Shown one piece after another: positions 47,582-56,403 of a DNA stretch of 64,000 bases. Position numbers and translations under genes: made by a program. Origin of the DNA: Arthrobacter sp. Alg241-R88 (lineage in GTDB: Bacteria > Actinomycetota > Actinomycetes > Actinomycetales > Micrococcaceae); the NCBI RefSeq assembly GCF_900537115.1, contig NZ_UNRG01000002.1, positions 767,345 through 831,344 on the forward strand. The letters run 5' to 3'. A model generated the notes under the pieces. That model was not told the DNA's origin. It ran no database searches and saw nothing but the letters and a program-made list of their open reading frames with translations. Numbering within the stretch: the stretch's first letter is position 1; each line of letters opens with the position of its first letter.

Positions 47582-48523
47582 CTAGGACTGCTGGCAGTAC
47601 GGACACCAGTAGAGCTTGCGCGCCACCAGTTCGGCCATCAGCACCGTGGTACCGCACACCCGGCACGGCAGCCCGTTGCGTTTATAGACGAAGTGGGCAT
47701 TTTCTTTGGCCGGGAAGCTGTCGTTCTTGAGCGCAGCTGCGTCAGCCGCAGCCTTGGCGGTCTTGCCGTTTCCGGACCAGTACCTGGGCGTGGTGGTGAT
47801 GATCCTGCCGTCCGAGACGCCGTCGCCCATCACGGATACGACGTCGCGCCACAGCTTGCGTGCCTCGGTGTCCGGAACGTCACTGCCCGGCAGCCACGGA
47901 TCCAGCCGCCGCCGGAAAAGGACTTCCGCACGGTATACGTTTCCCACTCCGGCAATAATCTTCTGGTCCATCAGCAGCGCAGCCACCGGGGTTTTGCGGC
48001 TTTGGAGATTTGCGGCGAACCGGCCGGCATCCCCCCGGCGGTTGACCAGTGGATCCGGGCCCAGCCGGGCCAGCACGGCGTCGGCCTCGGCAACGGTGAT
48101 GGTTTCGCAGGTCGTCGCCCCGCGGAGGTCCGCCCAGCCGTTGCTGCCCACGATCCGCACACGCACGGCCCCCACCGGCTCCGGCGGGCCGGTGTACACA
48201 CCAGAGTCACCGCCGTCGCCACCGAAGGTTTCCTGCTCCCCCACCCGGCGGGGAGCGCCGATGCTGGAGGACCCTGCGAAAGTGCTGTCTCCGCCAAAGG
48301 TCCAGGCCCCGTAGAGGCCCAAGTGGACGTGCAGCACCAGCGAATGGTCGAAGTGCAGGAACAGGTGTTTTCCATGGGCCTCGGCAGCAACAAGCGTGTG
48401 CCCGTCCAGCAGCGCGGCTCCCCCGGCGAACCGGCCCTGCGGGCTGGATACAGCGAGCCGCTGGCCGGCGAAAACGTCCCCGAACTGCCGTGCCAGGCGC
48501 CGGAGGGTATGCCCTTCCGGCAC
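47582..48523 (-). CDS. Fpg/Nei-family DNA glycosylase
   Basis: This base-excision-repair enzyme removes oxidised bases and nicks the DNA. The 313-aa protein begins MPEGHTLRRLARQF: the Pro2/Glu3 of the Fpg/Nei active site after Met removal, with the H-T pattern pointing to the Nei branch. It has the helix-two-turn-helix near residue 195 (DQKIIAGVGNVYRAEVLFR) and a C-terminal zinc finger CRVC...CPYC. Its GTG start shares one base with the rpiB stop. Substrate preference cannot be read directly. Confidence 0.9.
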   Translation of the reverse strand: MPEGHTLRRLARQFGDVFAGQRLAVSSPQGRFAGGAALLDGHTLVAAEAHGKHLFLHFDHSLVLHVHLGLYGAWTFGGDSTFAGSSSIGAPRRVGEQETFGGDGGDSGVYTGPPEPVGAVRVRIVGSNGWADLRGATTCETITVAEADAVLARLGPDPLVNRRGDAGRFAANLQSRKTPVAALLMDQKIIAGVGNVYRAEVLFRRRLDPWLPGSDVPDTEARKLWRDVVSVMGDGVSDGRIITTTPRYWSGNGKTAKAAADAAALKNDSFPAKENAHFVYKRNGLPCRVCGTTVLMAELVARKLYWCPYCQQS

Positions 48524-49056
48524 TACTCGATGACCTCGCCGGTAGTTTCATAGGCGGCGATTTTGCCGATCCTGCGGACGTGGCGCTCATCGTTGCTGAA
48601 GGGCTCCGCCAGGAACGCTTCGATCAGCTCCGTTGCTTCCTCCACGGTGTGCTGGCGGCCGCCCACAGCCACCACGTTGGCGTCGTTGTGCTCGCGGGCG
48701 AGGGTGGCGGTGGAGTGGTTCCACGCCAGTGCTGCCCTGACACCCTTCACTTTGTTGGCTGCAATCTGTTCCCCGTTTCCTGATCCGCCCAGCACGATGC
48801 CCAACGCGTGGACGCCGGCCTGCTGGTCAGCGACCACGGCCAGGGCGGCATTGATGCAGAACGACGGGTAGTCGTCCTGGGCGTCGTAGACCTTCGGACC
48901 GTGGTCCACCACCTCATAGCCTTTGGCCGTCAGGTGGGATACCAGGTGGGCGCTAAGTTCCATGCCGGCGTGGTCGGTGGCGATGTGTACCCGCGGGAAG
49001 GCAGGGGAAGAAGTCACGAGCAGAATCCGTTCGGTGTGGGCGCTGGCGGCCGGCAC
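48523..49056 (-). CDS. rpiB: Ribose-5-phosphate isomerase B
   Basis: RpiB interconverts ribose-5-P and ribulose-5-P in the pentose-phosphate pathway. The 177-aa protein has RVHIATDHAGMELSAHLV, DYPSFCINAALAV with the catalytic Cys, and GIVLGGSGNGEQIAANK, all RpiB hallmarks. The start is uncertain: GTG 49056 keeps a coding-like N-terminal extension, while GTG 49017 gives a shorter product nearer the usual RpiB start. No Shine-Dalgarno is seen at either. A TATTCT at 49095-49090 suggests a promoter. It overlaps the Nei-like gene by one base, so they form an operon. Confidence 0.9.
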   Translation of the reverse strand: MPAASAHTERILLVTSSPAFPRVHIATDHAGMELSAHLVSHLTAKGYEVVDHGPKVYDAQDDYPSFCINAALAVVADQQAGVHALGIVLGGSGNGEQIAANKVKGVRAALAWNHSTATLAREHNDANVVAVGGRQHTVEEATELIEAFLAEPFSNDERHVRRIGKIAAYETTGEVIE

Positions 49057-49095
49057 GAAGGGTGCAGGCCGGGGTGAACAACACGGACAAGAATA

Positions 49096-50112
49096 CTAGG
49101 ACTCCGGCTGGCCGGCCGCGGACGGACCGCTGCCGCCACGGGCCCGTGCCGCCACGCGCGTGAGGACCTCGGCCAGCCGCGCTGCCGAGGCCTGGCTCCC
49201 GCCGCTCACTGCAAGGCTCTGCCCATCGGTCTTTTTCACCACGACGGCGGGGCCGCTGCTGACCAGCATGGCGGCGGTCCCGCTGTGGTGCCGGTAGCCC
49301 CAGCCGCCATAGTCGGCGGCGCGGACATCGGCTGCGTTCGCCGCCGAAATGGCGCCTGCCGGGACATCCATAACAGGCACGACGCCGGCCAGCAGGACTT
49401 TAAGCCCGCGCCGGTCCGCCTTGATCCGGGCACAGAGGAAAGCCGCGCCGACGACGGCCAGGACCACCAGCAGGACTCCGAGCCAGGGCACGGCGATGGC
49501 AATCAGCGCGGCGGGAAACAGCGAGGCTATGCCGATCATGACAAAGACAGAGCTGCGGGCATGGACCCAAAGCCGGATGGTGTCCCGCGACAGGTCAGGG
49601 TCCAGCTCCCTGGCGATGGCAAGCTGCAGGGCCTTATCGTCGTCGGCGGACCATTGCTGGTCCGCCTTGTAGACGAAGGCGATAATGACGCCGAGGGACA
49701 CGGCAGCCCCGCTTCCCAGCGCAAGGACAGTGAGGTCCACCCGGGACTCGCGGGCATCTGCCAGGCCGGTCTGGCCAACGAGTCCGGCAGCCAGGGCGGT
49801 GGCAACGAAGAGGCACAGGAACAGCCCGGCGCCCATCATGATCCGGCGCATGGGAACCGGCCTGCTGACCGGCAGCGCCTGGGAGAGAACCAGCCAGCCG
49901 GCGGCCACAATCATCAGGGCGCCCCCCGTGACATAGGCGGCAAAGGGCGCGAAGGCGGCGCCGCCGTCGTCATTCCATCGAATGGCGAGCGGCTCAGGAA
50001 GGTCCGGCCGAAGCAAAAAAGCACAGACCACGAAAGCGGCTCCAACCACCACCGGGAACCCCGCCACGAAGCGCAGGGCCTTGGTGTCCACCGACTCCAT
50101 GAACTTCCCCAT
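49096..50112 (-). CDS. DUF1648-domain membrane protein
   Basis: The 338-aa protein has an N-terminal DUF1648-type segment (LPEPLAIRWNDDGGAA following the first helix). About six membrane helices follow through residue 240, then a soluble C-terminal part with GGWGYR and VKKTDGQSL, which resembles a small PH-like beta domain. The family has no known function. The ATG at 50112 lies 6 nt after TAGCGT, a leaderless geometry; ATG 50100 is the alternative. Confidence 0.75.
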   Translation of the reverse strand: MGKFMESVDTKALRFVAGFPVVVGAAFVVCAFLLRPDLPEPLAIRWNDDGGAAFAPFAAYVTGGALMIVAAGWLVLSQALPVSRPVPMRRIMMGAGLFLCLFVATALAAGLVGQTGLADARESRVDLTVLALGSGAAVSLGVIIAFVYKADQQWSADDDKALQLAIARELDPDLSRDTIRLWVHARSSVFVMIGIASLFPAALIAIAVPWLGVLLVVLAVVGAAFLCARIKADRRGLKVLLAGVVPVMDVPAGAISAANAADVRAADYGGWGYRHHSGTAAMLVSSGPAVVVKKTDGQSLAVSGGSQASAARLAEVLTRVAARARGGSGPSAAGQPES

Positions 50113-50118
50113 GTTTTA

Positions 50119-50124
50119 ACGCTA
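50119..50124 (-). promoter_or_regulatory. -10-like hexamer for a leaderless transcript (DUF1648 protein)
   Basis: TAGCGT on the minus strand ends 6 nt before the ATG at 50112. Confidence 0.45.
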
Positions 50125-50271
50125 CTCCCGCCGCCGGCCAATGGCTTCCCACCAGTCTCCATACCCACTGTGAGCGGCGCTACTTGTTCGGGGGTGAAGG
50201 AATGCAAGAATGATCAGTGCCGCCGCTGGGCACCGCCAGCCGGCTGACGCACTTATTCTGGAGGCCCCACT

Positions 50272-52860
50272 TTGCCAGGTATGAATCTGACGCGCGCTGA
50301 AGCCAGCGGGCGTGCCGAACTGATTTCCGTCGAGTCCTACGATGTCAGCCTGGACCTGACCCGCGGCGGAAAGGTCTTTGGCAGCACCACCACGGTGAAG
50401 TTTGGCGCCAAGCCGGGATCCTCCACTTTCATTGACGCCGTCACCGCCGCCGTTCACAGTGTGGTGCTCAACGGCCGCAGCCTTGATCCGGCCGCCGTTT
50501 CGGACGGGGTTCGGATCCAGCTGCCGGACCTCGCAGAGAACAACGAGCTCACCATCGTGGCGGATGCTCCGTACATGAATACCGGCGAAGGCCTCCACCG
50601 GTTCGTGGACCCCGTGGACAACGAGGTCTACCTCTACACGCAGTTCGAGGTTCCCGATTCGCGCAGGATATTTGCGGTGTTCGAGCAGCCGGACCTGAAG
50701 GCAGCCTTCACCTTCACGGTCACCGCACCCTCGCACTGGGATGTCATCTCCAACTCCCCCACCCCGGTGCCTGTGGAAACCACCCCGGGGGATGACGGCG
50801 GTGCCCGCTCCGTTTGGTCCTTCTCCCCCACTCCGCGGCTGTCCTCCTATGTCACCGCCCTGATCGCAGGGCCGTACCAGTCCGTGCGCAGCGAGGTGGC
50901 GAGCTCTGACGGCAGGGTCATCCCGCTGGGAGTCTTCGCCCGGAAGTCGCTGATGCAGTACCTCGACGCAGAGAACATTTTCGAGCTGACCCGGCAGGGC
51001 TTTGAATTCTTCGAGGCGCAGTTCGGCTGCCCCTACCCCTTCGAGAAGTACGACCAGCTCTTCGTTCCGGAGTTCAATGCCGGCGCCATGGAGAACGCCG
51101 GGGCCGTGACCATCCTTGAGGGCTACGTCTTCCGCAGCAAGGTCACCGGCGCCCAGATCGAACGCCGGGCCATCACCGTCCTGCACGAGCTCGCACACAT
51201 GTGGTTCGGCGACCTGGTGACCATGCGCTGGTGGAACGATTTGTGGCTCAACGAGTCCTTCGCCGAGTACATGTCGCACCTCGCGGCCGTGGAAGCCACC
51301 TCCTTCACGAGCGCGTGGACCACCTTCGCGTCCGTGGAAAAGTCATGGGCGTACCGCCAGGACCAGCTTCCCACCACCCATCCGATCTTCGCCGAGATCA
51401 ACGACCTCCAGGACGTTGAGGTGAACTTCGACGGCATCACGTATGCGAAAGGCGCCTCTGTCCTGCGCCAGCTGGTGGCGTGGGTGGGGCCGGAGCAGTT
51501 TATGGCCGGCGTCCGGGAGTACTTCGCCAAGCACTCCTGGCAGAACACGGAACTGAGCGACCTCCTGGTGGAGCTGGAGAAAGCCAGCGGCCGCGACCTG
51601 GACGAATGGGGAAGGCAATGGCTGGAGACGGCCGGCGTGAACACCCTCAAGCCTGAGCTGGCAGTGGACAGCGACGGCCGGCTGACTTCCTTTGCAGTTC
51701 TGCAGTCCGCCGTCGAGGAGTGGCCCACCATCCGTCCGCACCGGCTCGCCGTGGGCTTCTACAACCTGGACGACGCCGGGAAGCTCGAGCGGGTGCACCG
51801 CGAGGAACTGGACGTTGACGGCGAGCGCACCGACGTTCCGGAACTGGTTGGCATGGCTCAGCCGGACCTGATCCTCGTAAACGACGACGACCTCGCCTAC
51901 GCCAAGGTCCGGCTCGACGAGAAGTCTCTTGCCACCGCCACCGCCCACCTGAAGGACTTCAGCCAAAGCCTGCCGCGGACCCTGGTGTGGAACTCCGCCT
52001 GGGATGCTGCCCGGGACGGCGAAACGCCGGCGCGGCGCTACGTGGAACTGATCCTTGCCAATGTGGCCGCGGAGACCGACTCGTCGGTAATCCTGGTCCA
52101 GCTCCGCCAATTGGCCACCACGCTGAATTTCTACGTCGCCGAGGAGCACCGCGAGGCCACGGCCGTAACTGCAACGGACCGGCTGTGGGAGCTGGCGTCT
52201 GAGGTGCCCGGCGGCTCGGACGCCCAGCTGCAGTTCGTGAAATCCTTCGCCCTGCTGGCGCGCAGTGGAAGCCAGCTGGACACAGTGGCGGGCCTTCTTG
52301 ACGGCTCGCTGGTTCTGGACGGGCTGACTGTTGACCAGGACCTGCGCTGGGAACTGGTGACTTCACTGGTGGTGGGTGGCCGGCTGGCGCAGGATGGCAT
52401 CGATGCCGAATTGCAGCGGGACAACACCTCCAGCGGCCAGAACGCGGCTGCCCAGGCAAAGGCGGCGATCCCCACGCCCGAGGCGAAGGCCGCAGCCTGG
52501 GACTCGATTGTGGTCAAAGGCGAACTCTCCAATGCCCTTCAGGGGTCGGCGGTGACCGGCTTCATGCGGGTCCTGGACCGGTCCCTGTTGGAGCCGTACG
52601 CGGAGAAGTATTTCGAGGCGGTGCCGGGGATCGTGGAAACCCGCACCCACGCACTGGCCCAGCAGATCGTCGTCGGGCTCTACCCGGCGTTGCTGACCAC
52701 CCAGGCCACCGTTGACCGTACCGACGGCTTCCTGGCCGCGCTCCCGCCGCAGAGCGCCGCCCTTCGGCGGATGATGCTGGAAAACCGCGACGGGGTTGCC
52801 CGGGCATTGCGTGCACGCGCCGCTGACGTCCTTCCGGGTGAGGCAGGGCCGGCATTGTGA
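50272..52860 (+). CDS. pepN: Aminopeptidase N (M1 metallopeptidase)
   Basis: PepN is a cytoplasmic zinc aminopeptidase that trims peptides. The 862-aa protein has the exopeptidase motif GAMEN at FNAGAMENAGAVT and the zinc site HELAH with the distal Glu in LWLNESFAEY (HExxH-x18-E). A long C-terminal ERAP1-like helical domain follows. The start is TTG 50272 (MPGMNLTRAEA), placed 7 nt after GGAGG; ATG 50281 is possible. The length fits actinobacterial PepN. The OsmC gene overlaps its end by GTGA. Confidence 0.96.
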   Translation: MPGMNLTRAEASGRAELISVESYDVSLDLTRGGKVFGSTTTVKFGAKPGSSTFIDAVTAAVHSVVLNGRSLDPAAVSDGVRIQLPDLAENNELTIVADAPYMNTGEGLHRFVDPVDNEVYLYTQFEVPDSRRIFAVFEQPDLKAAFTFTVTAPSHWDVISNSPTPVPVETTPGDDGGARSVWSFSPTPRLSSYVTALIAGPYQSVRSEVASSDGRVIPLGVFARKSLMQYLDAENIFELTRQGFEFFEAQFGCPYPFEKYDQLFVPEFNAGAMENAGAVTILEGYVFRSKVTGAQIERRAITVLHELAHMWFGDLVTMRWWNDLWLNESFAEYMSHLAAVEATSFTSAWTTFASVEKSWAYRQDQLPTTHPIFAEINDLQDVEVNFDGITYAKGASVLRQLVAWVGPEQFMAGVREYFAKHSWQNTELSDLLVELEKASGRDLDEWGRQWLETAGVNTLKPELAVDSDGRLTSFAVLQSAVEEWPTIRPHRLAVGFYNLDDAGKLERVHREELDVDGERTDVPELVGMAQPDLILVNDDDLAYAKVRLDEKSLATATAHLKDFSQSLPRTLVWNSAWDAARDGETPARRYVELILANVAAETDSSVILVQLRQLATTLNFYVAEEHREATAVTATDRLWELASEVPGGSDAQLQFVKSFALLARSGSQLDTVAGLLDGSLVLDGLTVDQDLRWELVTSLVVGGRLAQDGIDAELQRDNTSSGQNAAAQAKAAIPTPEAKAAAWDSIVVKGELSNALQGSAVTGFMRVLDRSLLEPYAEKYFEAVPGIVETRTHALAQQIVVGLYPALLTTQATVDRTDGFLAALPPQSAALRRMMLENRDGVARALRARAADVLPGEAGPAL

Positions 52861-53336
52861 CGCTGGGCGAGCACCGCTATGCACTGACCGTCCAGTGGAC
52901 CGGCAACCTGGGCGGGGGAACGTCGTCGTACCGGGGCTACTCCCGCGACCACGACGTCCTGATTCCGGGGCTGCCGGCTCTGAAGGGCTCAGCCGACCCC
53001 ACGTTCCACGGCGACAGGGAACGTTACAACCCGGAGCAGCTCCTCCTGGCTGCCCTTGCCCAGTGCCACATGCTGTCCTTCCTGCATGTGGCGGTGAAGC
53101 ACGGCGTCGTGGTGACGGACTACCGCGACGAGGCAACCGGGCTGATGAAGCTGAACCGGGACGGCAGCGGCCAGTTCGAGAGTGTGACGCTGCGCCCGCA
53201 GGTGACAATGGCGGACGGGCGCCACCTGGAGCTGGCCGGGCAGCTGCACCATGAAGCCAACCAGTTGTGCTTTATCGCCCGCAGCGTGAACTTCCCGGTG
53301 GAGCATGTCCCCGTCACGGTCGCCGGACAGCACTAA
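52857..53336 (+). CDS. OsmC-family protein
   Basis: The 159-aa protein is an OsmC/Ohr-type peroxide-handling protein. It shows NPEQLLLAALAQCHMLSFLHVA with the peroxidatic Cys and a second Cys in NQLCFIARSVN at the end. The two cysteines are the redox pair of the family; substrates are organic hydroperoxides in the better-known members. It starts with GTG inside the pepN stop (4-nt overlap), so the two are coupled. The overlap with pepN is probably incidental to function. Confidence 0.88.
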   Translation: MTLGEHRYALTVQWTGNLGGGTSSYRGYSRDHDVLIPGLPALKGSADPTFHGDRERYNPEQLLLAALAQCHMLSFLHVAVKHGVVVTDYRDEATGLMKLNRDGSGQFESVTLRPQVTMADGRHLELAGQLHHEANQLCFIARSVNFPVEHVPVTVAGQH

Positions 53337-53369
53337 CCGGGGTTGTCTTGGCTGCCGTTGCTGGGCTGG

Positions 53370-54362
53370 TCACACCCGGTTGCGCAGGATGCCGACCAGC
53401 CGCGCTTCCGTTTCCGGCGCCAGGCCGGCTTTTCGGGGCCGGTCCAGCCCGCGCCGGCGTTCATCAGCCAGCGTGTCTGCCAGCGTCTCCTGCCATGGCC
53501 GGATCGGGAGGCCGGCGTCCACCGCGGCCTTGTTGCTCCTGGCCATAAAGCCCTCGTGCCCGGGCGGGAGCCACAGCGGCAGCGAGTCCGGGCCCGCCCA
53601 GTAGCTGACGCCCTGGTCGGCCAGCCAGTCCCCAGGCGCGGCGACCACTTCTCCGTCATGGCCCGCCGCCTGCCTGGACGCGCTGATGTACTCGCCAAAG
53701 GGGACCTGGTCCCCCAGTGCGTTCAGTGCCCCGGTGATTCCCTGCTCCGCGGCGAGCAGGATCCAGGCGGCAAGGTCCCGTACGTCGATGACCTGTGTTG
53801 CGTGATCGGCTATATCCGGAACGATGGCAGGGCTGTTGTCCCTGGCGAACCGCGCGGGCCAGTAACCGTAGCGGTCCGAGCCGTCACCAGGTCCCCCGAT
53901 CAGGCCTGCACGGCACAGGTGGGCCTTCCCACCGGCCGCTGTGAGGGTTGCCGCCTCAATGGCGGCCTTGGACTCACCGTAATTCTCCGGCGTCGAAGGC
54001 GTCCCTGGCGCCAACGCCGGGAGGAGGGCGGCGTCCTCGGCGGCGCCGGGCACCGCAGCATCGGCGTAAACGGAGCAGCTGGAGACGAATGTCCAGTGGG
54101 CTGCCCGGCCTGCGAGGGCGTCCAGCGCTGCTGACGCCGGCACGGGATCGCGGGCGACGTCGATGACCTCGTCCCACTCCCCCTCAACGCCGTCGTAGGC
54201 TTCTGCGCCCAGCCAGCGGTCCGCTTTCAGCCACGCTGCTCCCGGTGGCGGATCAGCAGCCGAGCCGCGGGCGAGGCAGGTTACCTTATGCCCCGCGGCG
54301 ACTGCCTGGCGGACGATTTCTGCGGACAGGAAGGCGGTTCCGCCCAGGACAAGAATGCGCAT
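53370..54362 (-). CDS. NAD-dependent epimerase/dehydratase family protein
   Basis: This 330-aa extended short-chain dehydrogenase begins MRILVLGGTAFLSAEIVRQA (Rossmann GxxGxxG variant). It shows VSSCSVYAD, YGESKAAIEAA (YxxxK catalytic pair) and a C-terminal substrate-binding region with GDWLADQGV. The substrate is unknown; such proteins act on nucleotide sugars or similar compounds. It has a leaderless-type promoter and converges with the OsmC gene. Confidence 0.85.
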   Translation of the reverse strand: MRILVLGGTAFLSAEIVRQAVAAGHKVTCLARGSAADPPPGAAWLKADRWLGAEAYDGVEGEWDEVIDVARDPVPASAALDALAGRAAHWTFVSSCSVYADAAVPGAAEDAALLPALAPGTPSTPENYGESKAAIEAATLTAAGGKAHLCRAGLIGGPGDGSDRYGYWPARFARDNSPAIVPDIADHATQVIDVRDLAAWILLAAEQGITGALNALGDQVPFGEYISASRQAAGHDGEVVAAPGDWLADQGVSYWAGPDSLPLWLPPGHEGFMARSNKAAVDAGLPIRPWQETLADTLADERRRGLDRPRKAGLAPETEARLVGILRNRV

Positions 54363-54368
54363 GCGGCT

Positions 54369-54374
54369 ACGCTA
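54369..54374 (-). promoter_or_regulatory. -10-like hexamer for a leaderless transcript (epimerase)
   Basis: TAGCGT on the minus strand ends 6 nt before the ATG at 54362. Confidence 0.45.
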
Positions 54375-54480
54375 CGGCGCTAGGGTTGAAGGAGAACAGA
54401 GCCTTCCGCGCCGGGCATAACCGGCGCTCCGGCCCCCGCATCCCGGCACCGCCGGGGAACCCCAGGAGTACTTCCCCCCT

Positions 54481-55164
54481 ATGGTCAGTATGTTGTCAAT
54501 CATTCCTTCCGCCACCACCGAACCGGACGGCATCAGCATCACGGGCATCGTGATCAGCCTCGGCGTGGGCGTTGCCATTTGGCTGGTTGCCACTTTTGTG
54601 ATCTCCCGTATTACCAGCCGCGTGGCGGCAGGCAGCAATTTTTTCAAGAGGCCCACGTTCAAATGGGCGGCGCCGGCACTGCGGGCACTGGACCATGAAC
54701 GGCGGGTACAGCGCGCTGAAACCATCGGGTCGCTGCTGAACAGCATCGTCGGTGTGCTGGTGGTGGTCATCACCAGCATGTACGTCCTGCAGAACCTGGA
54801 CATCAATATCGCACCCCTCCTCACCAGCGTGGGCATCCTGGGTGTCGCCATCGGTTTTGGTGCCCAGCAGCTGATCCGCGACTTCCTGGCCGGGATTTTT
54901 ATTACCATTGAAGACCAGTACGGAATCGGCGATGTGATCGAAACCAGCGAGGTTGTTGGTGTGGTGGAGTCCATGGGCCTGCGCATCACGCGCGTGCGGT
55001 CCGACGACGGCGCCATCTGGTATCTCCGCAACGGCGAGATCCTCCGGGTCGGCAACCGTTCGCAGGGCAACTACGTGCCGCTGCATGAGTCGCCTGACGG
55101 GACCACGGACCAGGGCACCGATCACGCCGAACCGAAAAAGACGGACCAGAAGGCCGGAGACTAG
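54481..55164 (+). CDS. Small-conductance mechanosensitive channel (MscS family)
   Basis: The 227-aa protein has three membrane helices and the MscS pore sequence IAPLLTSVGILGVAIGFGAQ, then QQLIRDFLAGIFITIEDQYG, and the beta-domain start (VIETSEVVGVVESMGLRITR). The short cytoplasmic domain after it is truncated relative to classical MscS, ending in a charged tail. AGGAG lies 11 nt before the ATG. It probably relieves osmotic down-shock. The truncated-globin gene starts 2 bp after its stop. Confidence 0.9.
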   Translation: MVSMLSIIPSATTEPDGISITGIVISLGVGVAIWLVATFVISRITSRVAAGSNFFKRPTFKWAAPALRALDHERRVQRAETIGSLLNSIVGVLVVVITSMYVLQNLDINIAPLLTSVGILGVAIGFGAQQLIRDFLAGIFITIEDQYGIGDVIETSEVVGVVESMGLRITRVRSDDGAIWYLRNGEILRVGNRSQGNYVPLHESPDGTTDQGTDHAEPKKTDQKAGD

Positions 55165-55166
55165 CA

Positions 55167-55619
55167 ATGACCATCCCCATCGAACCGCAGCGGCCCCGCC
55201 AGCTGATGCAGAACGATCCGTTCAGCCAGCCCGGCTACACCGACAACTTTTATGACGCTGTGGGCGGCCATGAAACCTTCGTCAAGCTGATCGATGTTTT
55301 TTACGACGGCGTGGCGACGGATCCGCTGCTCCGGCCGATGTACCCCGAAGAGGACCTGGTGCCCGCCAAGCGCAGGTTCCTGATGTTCCTGGAGCAGTAT
55401 TGGGGCGGGCCCACCACCTACGGGGAAGAACGCGGCCATCCCCGGCTGCGCATGCGCCACATGCCCTTCAAGGTGACGCCGGAGGCCAAGGACCGCTGGC
55501 TCTTCCACATGCGCACAGCTGTGGACGCACTGGAACTCCCGCCCCTGTACGAGGGAACCCTCTGGGATTACATGGAGCGCGCAGCCTTGTCCATGGTGAA
55601 CAGCCCGGCCGGGCAGTGA
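55167..55619 (+). CDS. Group II truncated haemoglobin
   Basis: The 150-aa haem protein is of the GlbO (trHbO) group, which bind oxygen and interact with respiratory membranes in actinobacteria. It has FVKLIDVFYDGVATDPLLRP, the proximal-side His in LRMRHMPFKV and the Trp-rich DRWLFHMRTAVDAL. An N-terminal stretch of about 25 residues precedes the globin core. It starts 2 bp after the mscS stop with GGAG before the ATG. Pairing with MscS is probably just operon packing. Confidence 0.9.
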   Translation: MTIPIEPQRPRQLMQNDPFSQPGYTDNFYDAVGGHETFVKLIDVFYDGVATDPLLRPMYPEEDLVPAKRRFLMFLEQYWGGPTTYGEERGHPRLRMRHMPFKVTPEAKDRWLFHMRTAVDALELPPLYEGTLWDYMERAALSMVNSPAGQ

Positions 55620-55680
55620 CCGACCTGCCTGCGGCAGCGGTGGTGGTTGCCGCCCTCAATCCGGTCGCTGCGGCCTACCG

Positions 55681-56340
55681 TTAGAGCAGTCCGCTTCCCG
55701 TCCGTGCGAGGACGTGTCCGCGCGGACCCGTGAGCCGGAACCAGCGGCCGGCGCGGTAAAGCTTCTGGTCGCCGTCGGCGAGGAAGCCCAGGGCGAGTGC
55801 TGCGAAGGCGGCGCCTGCCGGCAGTCCTGAGTCATCAAGTTCCCTGCCCCAGACGGCTGCCCGGGCGTTGTTGACGATCAGCGCGCCGGGCCTGTCCGGC
55901 ACGATTCCGGCCACTTCAGTGATGCCGGCCTCTGCGGCACGCCGCAACTCTGCATCGCTGCGTGAACCCAGCAGCTCCCACCCGCTCCTGGGTGCGCCGA
56001 CGCCGGTCCAGGACTCGGTGACGGTGGACGGCGGAACCGGAAGTTCGACGTCGTCCTCCCCCGCACGCGCAAGCCGGTCAAGAACTGCCGCGAGGGGGAC
56101 GGTGACGTCAGTCCCGGACGGCTCCGCCAGCGCCATGGTGCGCAGTCCGAGGATAGTCGGGGTCGATTCGCCGAGCACCCGTGGCCGCAGCACACAGACG
56201 TACGCGGCGAGAACGGAACCCGCGGCCTGAAGGCGGATGGCGCCGTCGTCAATGGATTTGGCGCGTGTGGCAAAGGTCTTCAGGTCGGCGAGATCCCGGG
56301 GATCGGCGAAACGGAAGGACGAGGTGAGTAGATCAGACAC
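55681..56340 (-). CDS. Conserved actinobacterial-type protein of unknown function
   Basis: The 219-aa protein has no membrane segments or known catalytic motif. It shows a Gly/Arg-rich C-terminal half with AYVCVLRPRVLGEST and GWELLGSRSDAELRRAAEAG. It begins with GTG, with TAGTGT 7 nt upstream of the start. It is divergent from the thioesterase gene and convergent with the globin gene. I recognise no function. Confidence 0.65.
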   Translation of the reverse strand: MSDLLTSSFRFADPRDLADLKTFATRAKSIDDGAIRLQAAGSVLAAYVCVLRPRVLGESTPTILGLRTMALAEPSGTDVTVPLAAVLDRLARAGEDDVELPVPPSTVTESWTGVGAPRSGWELLGSRSDAELRRAAEAGITEVAGIVPDRPGALIVNNARAAVWGRELDDSGLPAGAAFAALALGFLADGDQKLYRAGRWFRLTGPRGHVLARTGSGLL

Positions 56341-56347
56341 ACCAAGA

Positions 56348-56353
56348 ACACTA
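56348..56353 (-). promoter_or_regulatory. -10-like hexamer for a leaderless transcript (unknown protein)
   Basis: TAGTGT on the minus strand ends 7 nt before the GTG at 56340. Confidence 0.4.
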
Positions 56354-56391
56354 CCGGCTGCACCTTTGTTGAGCAGTGCCGGGGCGCCGTC

Positions 56392-56397
56392 TAGAGT
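56392..56397 (+). promoter_or_regulatory. -10-like hexamer for a leaderless transcript (thioesterase)
   Basis: TAGAGT ends 6 nt before the ATG at 56404. It and the facing TAGTGT lie only about 40 bp apart, a compact divergent pair. Confidence 0.5.
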
Positions 56398-56403
56398 CGA
56401 ACC